The notes under the pieces are model-generated. The model was not told the DNA's origin and made no database searches. It saw nothing but the letters and a program-made list of their open reading frames with translations. Made by a program: the position numbers and the translations under genes. This document shows, piece after piece, positions 1-8,297 of a DNA stretch of 64,000 nucleotides. The DNA is taken from assembly GCF_000316575.1 (NCBI RefSeq), contig NC_019682.1, positions 6,311,501 to 6,375,500 on the forward strand, in the 5' to 3' direction. How positions within the stretch are numbered: the stretch's first letter is position 1; each line of letters opens with the position of its first letter. The DNA is from Calothrix sp. PCC 7507 (lineage in GTDB: Bacteria; Cyanobacteriota; Cyanobacteriia; Cyanobacteriales; Nostocaceae).

Positions 1-2083
1 ATTCTGTGCGTTGCAAAGCCGCAACTTGAGCGTTCTTTTCTGACTCTTCAAATACCGGATTGGGGAAAACAATCTGCGACAACGGCTGCAAATTATCTTT
101 AAGCAACAAACTATCCATGTAGCCATAAATTCGTCGCAAGGTGGGGAAGTTCATCACCACATCCCGTCCCATTTCCAAGTATTGCGAACCTTGTCCAGAG
201 AATAGCGCCACAACTTTACCGCCCAGTGCCATCCCAGAGGCGCGATAATAAATCCCTTGGGGATGTTCCCAAGATGCAGCAGACCCTTTGAGTTTCAACC
301 AGTCCAGGCTAGTTTGCATAAACTTGCAAGCTTCTTGCAGAGTTTCCGCAACAAATCCAACTCTGGCTGCAGCTAAGGGAATTTCTTGGTTTTGGCAATC
401 CTGAACTAATTGGGCGTAGTGTCTGTCTCCTTCTTTTGACTGCAACTTACCCAAAGTTTCTTCACACTTCATCACCAATTGCGCTGGAGTGTCTGCAAAT
501 AAGAGTATCTCTGCAGGTGCATTGTGTAAGCGATAAGGACGGTTTTGTTCCGCTTCATGTTCTTCCAAAACCACATGATAATTAGTCCCGCCAAAACCAA
601 AGGAACTCACACCCGCCCGTCTTGGCGCTTCTCCATCCGCCCGAATCCAAGGTCTAGTTTCGGTGTTCAAATAAAAGGACGAATTTTTAATGTTGAGCTT
701 GGGGTTTGGCTCGGTAATATTAATTGTGGCTGGCAAGATTTTGTGATGTAACGCCAACGCTGTTTTAATCAAACTCGCCGCACCAGCCGCCGCTTTGGTA
801 TGTCCAATTTGGGACTTAACGCTACCCAGTGCAATGTGCTGTCTTTTTTGGTCTTCTTCGTTAAAGAAATCTCTTAAAGACCCGAACTCGGTGGGGTCCC
901 CAGCCATTGTCCCAGTACCGTGTGCTTCCATCAAACCTACGGTAGCGGGAGAAAACCCAGCATCATCATAAGCACGGCGTAAAGCTGATACTTGTCCTTC
1001 TTTGCGGGGCGCATAAATACTCTTATAGCGTCCATCGCTAGAAGTCCCGATACCTTTGATGACTGCATAGATTTTGTCGTTGTCGCGTTCCGCATCTTCT
1101 AAACGCTTCAAGACAATCATCCCAATCCCTTCACCCAACATCATCCCATCAGATTTAGCATCAAAAGGTCTGACATGTTCACTCGGAGAAACCGCCGGGG
1201 TTTTGCTGAAGGAAATGTAAGCCATGATGGTGTTGTCGGTATCCACACCACCAGTTAGCATCATGTCGCTGCGATGTTCGACTAGTTCGCTAATGGCCAT
1301 TTTCAAAGCACCAAAGGAACTAGCACAAGCCGCATCAACAACACAATTCATCCCGCCAAAATTCAAGCGGTTAGCAATGCGTCCCGCGACTACATTCGCT
1401 AACATCCCAGGGAAGGCGTTTTCATCCCATTTGATATAAGCGCTTTTGATTTTCTCCACAATTTTTTGAGTATCTTCATCAGATAAGCCGCTGCTTTTCA
1501 GGGCTTTTTCCCAAATGGGATACTCTAATCTGGCAGAAAGTGGCATTCCTAATTGCTTGGCCATCGCCACGCCTAAGATTACCCCAATAGTTTCGCGGCT
1601 AAATTCACGAGATTCGCCATAGCCTGCGTCTTCCATTGCCTCTTTTGCAACTACTAAACTCAATAGTTGCGATACATCTGTGACTTCTAAAATGCTGGGA
1701 GGAATGCCGAATTCCATCGGGTTAAAATCAACCTCAGGAATGAAACCACCGCGTTTACAGTAGGTTTTATCTTCTGTTGTTCTGGGATTCGGATCGTAGT
1801 AATCTTCTACGCTCCAATGTGTCGAGGGAACATCAGTAATACAATCAATTTTATTAACAATATTGCGCCAATATTCCCGTAAGTTTCTCGCCTGGGGAAA
1901 TAGAGATGCCATACCAATAATGGCTATAGGATTTTGTTGCAGTTTTCTGTTAATCTTGTTAATGGACATTGGTTTTTCTGAATTCACTTTTTTTTCCTCT
2001 ATAAACTTGATCAAATCCTTTTCACAACTGTTTATCAGGCTCTCTAATTCTGCCAAAGCAGTATCAATTGAATAAGCAGACAT
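1..2083 (-). CDS. hglE: Heterocyst glycolipid synthase, HglE/PfaA-type polyketide synthase (5' part)
   Basis: Only the first ~694 residues lie in the window; the gene continues past the left edge. I translated it by hand from ATG at 2083. A ketosynthase domain (about residues 50-500) has the C-H-H triad: Cys253 in DAACASS, His388 in EAHGTGT and His428 in SVKSQIGHTK. An acyltransferase domain starts with GQGSQ at 630-634. The KS resembles PfaA of polyunsaturated fatty acid synthases, the known relatives of HglE, which builds the long alkyl chain of heterocyst glycolipids. The nearby hgdBCA-like genes and glycosyltransferases fit that role. The ~45 residues before the KS are polar and helix-prone. 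No strong ribosome site precedes the start. It could be a second hglE-type paralogue; the family is secure, the exact orthologue less so. Confidence 0.85.
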   Translation of the reverse strand, partial: MSAYSIDTALAELESLINSCEKDLIKFIEEKKVNSEKPMSINKINRKLQQNPIAIIGMASLFPQARNLREYWRNIVNKIDCITDVPSTHWSVEDYYDPNPRTTEDKTYCKRGGFIPEVDFNPMEFGIPPSILEVTDVSQLLSLVVAKEAMEDAGYGESREFSRETIGVILGVAMAKQLGMPLSARLEYPIWEKALKSSGLSDEDTQKIVEKIKSAYIKWDENAFPGMLANVVAGRIANRLNFGGMNCVVDAACASSFGALKMAISELVEHRSDMMLTGGVDTDNTIMAYISFSKTPAVSPSEHVRPFDAKSDGMMLGEGIGMIVLKRLEDAERDNDKIYAVIKGIGTSSDGRYKSIYAPRKEGQVSALRRAYDDAGFSPATVGLMEAHGTGTMAGDPTEFGSLRDFFNEEDQKRQHIALGSVKSQIGHTKAAAGAASLIKTALALHHKILPATINITEPNPKLNIKNSSFYLNTETRPWIRADGEAPRRAGVSSFGFGGTNYHVVLEEHEAEQNRPYRLHNAPAEILLFADTPAQLVMKCEETLGKLQSKEGDRHYAQLVQDCQNQEIPLAAARVGFVAETLQEACKFMQTSLDWLKLKGSAASWEHPQGIYYRASGMALGGKVVALFSGQGSQYLEMGRDVVMNFPTLRRIYGYMDSLLLKDNLQPLSQIVFPNPVFEESEKNAQVAALQRTE

Positions 2084-2389
2084 AGGGCATAGACTAATCT
2101 GAGGTACTGTGAATTGCGAAGCTACAGTAATTTCTGTCACCTACCAACAATCAGAAGCTCTGTCTTCGCTCAAGTCTTGGCTAAATGCTTTTTTTGGGAA
2201 TCAACACCCCATGAAATATTGGGAAATTATGAGGTATAGCAGTTGCTAAGTGGCTGAGGATATCAAGAGATTTTCAAGCCTGTTTCAGGTTGCTATATAA
2301 AGTATGAAAAAAGATGGTAACAGGAAGAGAATTTGCAAGAAGCCCAAAATAAACATCTAGAATTCATTTCATACTTCATACTTCCCACT
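2084..2389. other. Intergenic region upstream of the hglE-type gene
   Basis: About 300 bases with no gene. It is AT-rich and should hold the promoter of the minus-strand polyketide synthase gene. At 2261-2289 it has a motif (minus strand AACAGGCTTGAAAAT followed by CTCTTGATATC) that recurs at 60838-60866 upstream of the CP12 gene in the same relative orientation. No NtcA-type GTA-N8-TAC site was seen. Confidence 0.5.
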
Positions 2390-2674
2390 TCATACTTCAG
2401 CCTTGATTGACTCCTGATATTGCGGCAGCAGGTCGATGACATTGTTGAAACTACTAAAATAGTCTTGGAGTGCGTTAGCTGCCTGTCCAGTAAATTCCAG
2501 CCATTCGTAATGCTCAATATTTGGGGCGATTGTATCCCACTGGAACATTGAAAATTTAGGAGTAGCTATGAGAACAGAAATGCTTTTTTCTCCCAAACTA
2601 GTTTGACTATCTAGCTTAATTGCAGCAACGTAGCTGGTGTTAATGACAACGTTCTGTATTTTGATAAATGTCAT
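2390..2674 (-). CDS. Small protein of unknown function (94 aa)
   Basis: I do not recognise a family. The 94-residue acidic protein starts MTFIKIQNVV, a pattern of alternating hydrophobic residues suggesting a beta-rich N-terminal half (INTSYVAAIKL, ISVLIATPKF), followed by a helical C-terminal half (GQAANALQDYFSS). There is no signal peptide or membrane segment. It lies upstream of the hglE-type gene on the same strand but is separated from it by 306 bp, so an operon is doubtful. Codon use looks normal and the frame stays open. Possibly a small cyanobacterial conserved protein; function unknown. Confidence 0.55.
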   Translation of the reverse strand: MTFIKIQNVVINTSYVAAIKLDSQTSLGEKSISVLIATPKFSMFQWDTIAPNIEHYEWLEFTGQAANALQDYFSSFNNVIDLLPQYQESIKAEV

Positions 2675-3537
2675 AGCCAGTTTCAGCGTCCAGGATAATA
2701 TATTTTATGGGATTTACTCAATAAAAGTTGACAAGCTCGTTACAGTTATCAGTTATCAGTTATCAGTTTTATAACTGTGATTAATCATGTCTTTACTTAG
2801 GTTTAAAGAAGTCAGCAATTGGTATAAGACTTTGGTAGCAGATAACTGTTCACTGATAACTGTTCACTGATAATGGGGTTTTGTTTAGTTTCTACATTTT
2901 ATGAAATAAAGAAAGTAACTAATCTAGCTAACCGCTTTCAATCATTTGAATTAATACAAACACTAGCATAACTTATATAAACCAAATCGTTTATTTAAAG
3001 TAACTTTAGAGCAATCGTGGTTTTTTACTGACAAAAAGCTCAGATAAAGCTTGATATATACGTATTATTTATTACTAATCTTTCTACTTGAACAACTGGT
3101 GTTGAGCGCAGTTGTTAATGTATCTAGCAATACGGTTCAGATAGGAATATCGTAGGTTGGTTTGAGGAACGAAACCCAACATTTTCCTGCAATTGTTTAG
3201 TTTTACTATGTTCAACCCAATCTACACAATTTTATATTGATGTATATGTAGCCTAAAACATACTAATAACAGTAATAAAATAGTCAAATAAAGTACGTTT
3301 TAAGTAATACAAAGCCTATGTAAAGTACCAACAGTATTTTTCTCAGCATAACATCATAATCGCCAGAAACTTTTTGATGAATTCTTAAGATAAATCAACT
3401 TAAAAATTCTAGAAGTTATTTATAAAGCAAACATTAATTTTTAGAATAGTGCGTGGTAAACAACATATTTGGGAATAGGCAATCTAGTAATAGGCAATAG
3501 TTATTTCTCCCTGCCCCCTGCCCCTCCGCTTCTTCCC
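2675..3537. other. Long AT-rich intergenic region with tandem repeats
   Basis: About 860 bases with no convincing gene on either strand. It contains heptamer-type tandem repeats (2743-2766 and 2841-2873) and a short 'aggttggtttgaggaacgaaacccaac' type fragment near 3155-3181, a dispersed repeat common in Nostoc genomes and found again near 13260-13350. The remainder is very AT-rich. Confidence 0.6.
2743..2873. repeat. Short tandem repeats (CAGTTAT heptamers; 14-mer GATAACTGTTCACT)
   Basis: Positions 2743-2766 hold about 3.4 copies of CAGTTAT. Positions 2841-2873 hold about 2.4 copies of GATAACTGTTCACT. These are the short tandemly repeated repetitive sequences known from heterocystous cyanobacteria. 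The same units recur at 7009-7043, 29069-29132 and 41268-41298. Confidence 0.85.
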
Positions 3538-4857
3538 TCACCCCATCCGCTGCGGCTGCTTAAGAGTCCATTGTTGCCAGCGGCTGATACCACGGCTGAC
3601 TAATTCGGGATTTTCATCGCCAATAAAACATATCCGCCCTAATCTTTCGCAAGCAATGAGGATTTCACCGTGTCCGATAAATGGCGCAATGACAAAATTA
3701 TTCTGACTGGTATACAAATTTATCAGGTAGTTAACTATGCCCTCAATGCCTTCTACATTTATTGGTGTCTGTGGCTTGGGGATGGATTGAAGGGAAAAAA
3801 TGCCTACATAGAGGTTGCCCAATACTAATTCATATTGAAAGGGCATCTGATTCTGCTGATAAAATTCGTAAATGTGCCCCTCTGAACGCAGCACAGCTAC
3901 CACCCGCGCCTCTGAAACCAAATAATTATGATTCCACATGGGTGATAGAGTAGCGATCGCTAGTGCGGCATCTGAAGGTAATAAATGCCGAAATTCTTGC
4001 CCAGCAGTATCGCCACAATAAACCAAATGCCTACCAAGTACCCATTCTTCACCAATTTTAGTTTTGGTTGCGGGGGCGATCGCATTTTGCGGAGTCTTGG
4101 GTCTTTTTTTGGCAACTAACTTAGCCTCTCTCTGGGCTACAGCACTTTTGTGTGCTAATGTCTGTAACTCTTTTTGCCTATTCCTCGCCTCAGCCAACAA
4201 TTGAGCCTGTCTTTTGGCTTCTGCTTCGTCTCCCTTCGCTTGGGCTAACTCTAAAGCTTTTTGCGCCTCTTCTGCCAAAGAGCGTTCTTGACTACCAGCC
4301 CTAGCCACCTTCAGCAAAGCTGTGGGACTTTCGGCTATTGGTGTACCCTTAATTATCTGTTTCACTTCCGGGTGAATACTTTTCGCAATCTGCTTACCAT
4401 GCTGAAAGGTACGTTCAGAATATCCAGCTTCTTTTGCTAACTCCAAAGTCCTTTTCAAAGGTGGTGAAATGATTTCACCACCTTTAAAGGTGTGTTGGTT
4501 ATCCCCTGACTTCGCCCGCAATCCCATACGTTCCAGAATTTGATCTCGCTCTAACCACAGTTCAGAGCGTTCCAGTGGTTCTAGCTCATTGCGGATTAAA
4601 TTCTCATCAATCTCTGCTAGCCGAGCTTGGTCAGCATCTTTATAGGTAACAATATTACACTCAATATCTTCTAGCCCCAACAACTTACACGCCGTCAGGC
4701 GATGTAACCCAGCAATCAAATTCAAATTCTGATCTACCGTGATTGGGTTTAATAGACCATTAGCCTTAATAGATTCCTTTAACTCATCAACTTTTTCAGC
4801 CTTGACCGGACGGCGGTTACGACCAATAAGAATTTGGTCTATGGACACAATAGGCAT
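3538..4857 (-). CDS. ParB-like nuclease-domain protein fused to a degenerate DNA methyltransferase domain
   Basis: 439 residues. Residues 1-95 form a ParB/Srx-type N-terminal domain (MPIVSIDQILIGRNRRPV; GLLNPITV; LIAGLHRLTACKLLG). A helical DNA-binding middle follows (about 100-190), then an Ala/Gln/Glu-rich coiled coil (about 190-250). The C-terminal part (about 262-439) looks like an N4/N6 DNA methyltransferase: LVYCGDTAG resembles the start of such domains, and APFIGHGEILIACERLGR (391-408) matches the usual DPFxGxGTTLIA motif. The catalytic DPPY-type motif is replaced by SPMW (305-308), and the motif I aspartate is Ala391, so methyl transfer is unlikely. It may be a DNA-binding regulator derived from a ParB-methylase fusion of mobile elements. 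It is convergent with nothing and stands alone; function unknown. Confidence 0.8.
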   Translation of the reverse strand: MPIVSIDQILIGRNRRPVKAEKVDELKESIKANGLLNPITVDQNLNLIAGLHRLTACKLLGLEDIECNIVTYKDADQARLAEIDENLIRNELEPLERSELWLERDQILERMGLRAKSGDNQHTFKGGEIISPPLKRTLELAKEAGYSERTFQHGKQIAKSIHPEVKQIIKGTPIAESPTALLKVARAGSQERSLAEEAQKALELAQAKGDEAEAKRQAQLLAEARNRQKELQTLAHKSAVAQREAKLVAKKRPKTPQNAIAPATKTKIGEEWVLGRHLVYCGDTAGQEFRHLLPSDAALAIATLSPMWNHNYLVSEARVVAVLRSEGHIYEFYQQNQMPFQYELVLGNLYVGIFSLQSIPKPQTPINVEGIEGIVNYLINLYTSQNNFVIAPFIGHGEILIACERLGRICFIGDENPELVSRGISRWQQWTLKQPQRMG

Positions 4858-5444
4858 AATTACTGTTCTTCAATGCGGTCAATTAAAACACCAACAATAG
4901 CATTAAGATACACCTAATTTATTTCCATCCACTAATCGACCAAAAAAATTGCATATTTTAGGTAGTATTCAGAATACAAAAGTCAGGAGATGCGTATATT
5001 AAACATCTCCTGTCAGTCAACCCGTAGGAGCGGGGTTTCCCCGCCCTCGATTGATGAGAATGTCTTATGCTACACAACTATGCTGAGGACAGTCTGTTAA
5101 TAATAGCAAATGCGGTTGATTAACCATAAAAATTAAAAACTTACATAAAGAAATACCGAAAATATCTAAAAAAATCCTCAGTCTGTATTCAAGATCACTT
5201 AGTTTTTTAACATTTATATTATGGTTAGTTAAAAGCAATTTATGTAGATTCAATGGGTTGACAATATCAAAAATTATTGCCATACTTGAACACAGATTTA
5301 TCCTAGATTTTTACGTCACTATTATTAGCGCTTTCTGATTCTCAACATCTCAGTTTTTTGTGAGCGCTATTACATTTGAAAACAAGGATAAAATTTAGGA
5401 GAGTTTGGAATCATGCCAATATTTATTTCGCTGCTATCTTAACG

Positions 5445-5493
5445 TCTTGAAAAGTTTGCTATTGGGGGAAACCCACAAGTCGCAACTTTTCGC
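5445..5493. repeat. MITE-like element, short copy (TCTTGAAAAGTT...AACTTTTCGC)
   Basis: The left end TCTTGAAAAGTT and right end AACTTTTCGC are inverted relative to each other (GAAAAGTT/AACTTTTC). The 25-bp interior includes a GGGGGAAACCC palindrome-like core. The same two ends border a longer copy at 13006-13144. Confidence 0.6.
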
Positions 5494-5705
5494 AAAATCT
5501 ACAATTCTTTATTCAAGCCGCTACCTACCCTGCGGGAACGTGCAAGGGACAGGTATGGAGTCAATCTAAAATCCAAAATCCAAAATTGATTGACGGCTGC
5601 TTGGGTGTAAAACAATTCATATACAACTAATTAGACTTATTCATTTTGTTCAGGTGAAACCACAGAGATAGAATCCTCTTGGTAAATTTTTGAATGAGTC
5701 AAGGG

Positions 5706-5733
5706 AAGTCTGAAGTCTGAAGTCTGACGTCTG
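5706..5733. repeat. Heptamer tandem repeat (AAGTCTG x4)
   Basis: Three perfect AAGTCTG units are followed by one variant, ACGTCTG, about 50 bp upstream of the hgdB start codon. Confidence 0.85.
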
Positions 5734-5785
5734 AATTTACTTCACACATACATAAAGTGAAAAATAGCACAATAGGGACGAAAAT

Positions 5786-6991
5786 ATGATGATAAACAAA
5801 GAAAACCAGTTATTCACAAAAGCAGTAAGTCAGTGGCGAATAGTTTTAGCAGTTGCCGTCACCCTCGCTACTGGCTTGGTAACTTTCTACACTTTTGCCC
5901 CATTTTGGTTTCGTTCTAATAATGTGAAAACTCACTCAGCAGCTACCCCAAAATTAGCTCCTACAAGAGTGGCTGTGACAGCCTTGGGACGTCTACAACC
6001 AGAAGGAGAAATCACTTATCTATCTGCACCAAATTCAATTAACGGTGTGCGAGTTGAAAAACTGTTGGTGAAAGCAGGAGACCAAGTTAAAGCAGGGCAA
6101 TTATTAGCCTATCTTGAAGATTATCGTCGTTCTACAACAGCTCTACAACAGTCTTTAGACAAATTGCAAGTTGCTAAAGCCCAACTAGCCCAGGCTAAAT
6201 CTGGAGCTAAAAACGGAGATATTGAGGCTCAAAAAGCGACAATTAAGAATATTGAATCGCAATTAAAAGGGGAAAATGCAGCCCAAGAGGCGACAATCGT
6301 CCGCTTGCAAGCGCAGTTAGAGAATGCTCAAAAAGAGAGCGATCGCTATCAGCAATTATACAAAGAAGGCGGCATTTCCGCTTCCATAGCTGATAGCAAG
6401 ACTCTGCAACTTAAAACTGCCCAACAGCAGTTAACAGAAGCCCAAGCCACTCTCAGCCGCACTCAGAACACCCTCCAAGACCAGATAAAAGAAGCAAACG
6501 CCAGACTCAAAAGCCTCAGCGAAATACGTCCTGTTGATGTTGAATTAGCACAAACACAACTCAAAAGTGCGATGACTGCTGTCAAGCAAGCCAAAGCAGA
6601 CCAAGATTTAACTTACCTCAGAGCGCCTATCAGCGGCACAATTCTCAAAATTCACGCCAAAACGGGAGAGGTTATCTCCACTTCTGGATTTGCTGAAATT
6701 GGCAAAACATCACAAATGTATGTAGTCGCAGAAGTCTATCAAACCGATATTCAAAAAGTGCGTCTAGGCCAAAAAGCAACCATTACCAGCACTGCATTTT
6801 CTGGCGAATTAAAGGGATATGTCAGCGAAGTTGGTTGGCAAGTTGACAAACAAAGTATCTTCAGTCTCAATCCCGGTTCAGATACAGACCGCAAAATTGT
6901 TCAAGTGAAAATCTTTATTGACAACCCTGAAGATAGCAAACGAGTTGCCCGTTTAAGCAACTTACAAGTAGATGTCGCCATTCATATCTAA
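5786..6991 (+). CDS. hgdB: HgdB/DevB-like membrane fusion protein (HlyD family)
   Basis: 401 residues. A single N-terminal membrane segment (about 18-38) is followed by a lipoyl/biotinyl-like half motif (VEKLLVKAGDQVKAGQLLAYLE), a long alpha-hairpin coiled coil (about 110-245, rich in Ala/Gln/Lys), the second lipoyl half (YLRAPISGTILKIHAKTGEVI) and a beta-barrel domain. This is the periplasmic adaptor of DevBCA-type exporters, which link an inner-membrane ABC pump to TolC. The order adaptor-permease-epimerase matches the hgdB-hgdC-hgdA locus of Anabaena, needed for correct heterocyst glycolipid layers. Start: ATG at 5786; an ATG-ATG pair offers a second start three bases later. The gene continues into hgdC with a 57-bp gap filled by heptamer repeats. 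Confidence 0.88.
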   Translation: MMINKENQLFTKAVSQWRIVLAVAVTLATGLVTFYTFAPFWFRSNNVKTHSAATPKLAPTRVAVTALGRLQPEGEITYLSAPNSINGVRVEKLLVKAGDQVKAGQLLAYLEDYRRSTTALQQSLDKLQVAKAQLAQAKSGAKNGDIEAQKATIKNIESQLKGENAAQEATIVRLQAQLENAQKESDRYQQLYKEGGISASIADSKTLQLKTAQQQLTEAQATLSRTQNTLQDQIKEANARLKSLSEIRPVDVELAQTQLKSAMTAVKQAKADQDLTYLRAPISGTILKIHAKTGEVISTSGFAEIGKTSQMYVVAEVYQTDIQKVRLGQKATITSTAFSGELKGYVSEVGWQVDKQSIFSLNPGSDTDRKIVQVKIFIDNPEDSKRVARLSNLQVDVAIHI

Positions 6992-7008
6992 TTGGGAATG
7001 GTCAGCAG

Positions 7009-7043
7009 ACTGATAACTGATAACTGATAACTGATAACTGATA
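7009..7043. repeat. Heptamer tandem repeat (CTGATAA x~5) between hgdB and hgdC
   Basis: About five direct copies of CTGATAA fill the short gap between hgdB and hgdC. They end 5 bp before the hgdC start codon, so they occupy the ribosome-binding region of hgdC; no normal Shine-Dalgarno sequence is visible there. Confidence 0.85.
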
Positions 7044-7048
7044 AATCC

Positions 7049-8227
7049 ATGAATTTAAAGATTCCTTTAGCATGGCTACAGCTAGCCCAACAAAGAGTTC
7101 GTTTTCTGGTAGCTGTAGCTGGTATTGCTTTTATTGTACTGCTGATGTTTATTCAGCTAGGCTTTCAAGATGCTCTTTACTCTAGTGCAACAGCAGTACA
7201 TCAAAGCTTACGCGGCGATTTATTTCTGGTCAGTTCTCAATATAAGTCTTTGACCTCAACTCAAAGCTTTTCTCGGACTCGCTTATACCAATCGCTGGGA
7301 TTTAATGGGGTAGAATCAGTTAGCCCCATATATGTACAATTTGCCAAATTAAAAAATCCCGTTAGTGGTGAGAAATACTCCATATACGTGATTGGATTTG
7401 ATCCAGGAAAGTCAGTTTTAAATATCCCCGAAGTTGAGAAAAACTTAGATAAACTCAAAATTCCTGATGTCATGCTTTTTGACAGAGATTCGCGGGCTGA
7501 ATTTGGGCCAATTGCTGATAAATATACTCAGGGTAATACTGAACAGACAATTGAGATATATCCCTTCAATTCCTTAATTGGTTATCGAGTTAGAGTTGGT
7601 GGTTTATTCAGCCTAGGCCCTTCTTTTGGCGTAGATGGAAATTTAATTGTCAGTGACTCAACATTTCTGAGGATAAATCCCAATAGCCGTCCATCTGAAA
7701 TGATCGATATAGGTGTGATTAGGCTAAAAACTGGTACTGATGCTAACAAAGTTCTCAAAGAATTACAAGCCAGTTTACCTAATGATGTGCAAATTTTCAC
7801 ATACAAAGGCTTTATTGATTTTGAGAAAAAATATTGGGCTGTCAGAACACCTATCGGTTTTATACTGAACCTCATGTTGACAATGGCTGCGGTAGTTGGT
7901 GTAGTCATTGTTTATCAAATTCTTTACAGCAACATTGCGACTCAATTTATTGCTTATGCCACGTTGAAAGCTATTGGCTACGCCAACAGCTATTTATTAA
8001 ATGTTGTTTTTCAACAAGCTTTAATCTTGGCATTTATCAGTTATATACCAGGATTAATCTTATCGGTAGGGCTGTATGATTTTGCGATGAAAGCCACAAA
8101 GCTACCCATTATGATGAATTTTAATAATGCCATGCTTGTCTTAATATCAACTGTCTTAATGTGCATTACTTCCGGCTCTCTCGCCATTAACAAACTCCGT
8201 TCTGCAGACCCTGCTGATATTTTCTAA
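7049..8227 (+). CDS. hgdC: HgdC/DevC-like ABC exporter permease (FtsX/MacB fold)
   Basis: 392 residues of the DevC family. One membrane helix near the N-terminus (about 17-40, RFLVAVAGIAFIVLLMFIQLG) is followed by a large extracytoplasmic domain (about 45-265). Three C-terminal helices then lie at about 272-295, 315-340 and 360-380. It ends with LRSADPADIF, the family's typical conserved tail. It should form the inner-membrane channel working with HgdB and TolC to export heterocyst glycolipids. No DevA-type ATPase gene lies beside it; the locus is B-C-epimerase. The hgdBC genes of Anabaena also lack an adjacent ATPase, so the ATPase is presumably encoded elsewhere. The TGATAA repeats just upstream leave no clear ribosome site, suggesting coupling to hgdB. 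Confidence 0.88.
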   Translation: MNLKIPLAWLQLAQQRVRFLVAVAGIAFIVLLMFIQLGFQDALYSSATAVHQSLRGDLFLVSSQYKSLTSTQSFSRTRLYQSLGFNGVESVSPIYVQFAKLKNPVSGEKYSIYVIGFDPGKSVLNIPEVEKNLDKLKIPDVMLFDRDSRAEFGPIADKYTQGNTEQTIEIYPFNSLIGYRVRVGGLFSLGPSFGVDGNLIVSDSTFLRINPNSRPSEMIDIGVIRLKTGTDANKVLKELQASLPNDVQIFTYKGFIDFEKKYWAVRTPIGFILNLMLTMAAVVGVVIVYQILYSNIATQFIAYATLKAIGYANSYLLNVVFQQALILAFISYIPGLILSVGLYDFAMKATKLPIMMNFNNAMLVLISTVLMCITSGSLAINKLRSADPADIF

Positions 8228-8297
8228 TTATTCAGATTCTCGACTTTTTTAAGTTGGGGATTTCACAGCCCTCAAATTTACCAATACCCCCTACTCT

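Larger units (their letters stand above)
4858..5785. other. Intergenic region upstream of hgdB with several repeats
   Basis: About 930 bases. Contents: a 'gtaggagcggggtttccccgccctc' type palindromic fragment (5022-5047), a MITE-like inverted-repeat element (5445-5493), a 'ctaccctgcgggaacgtgcaaggg' fragment (5523-5551) and four AAGTCTG heptamers (5706-5733). A 72-codon minus-strand reading frame at 5065-5283 is AT-rich, without family resemblance, and is not called. The promoter of hgdB should lie in the last ~200 bases, but I see no clear NtcA or DIF1 box. Confidence 0.6.

Noticed and set aside
2743-2873. Could the short direct repeats be a CRISPR array
   Set aside because: Units of 7 or 14 bp without unique spacers; they are heptamer tandem repeats.
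5065-5283. 72-codon minus-strand reading frame
   Set aside because: AT-rich, no ribosome site, no family-like motifs, in a region full of repeats; more likely chance.
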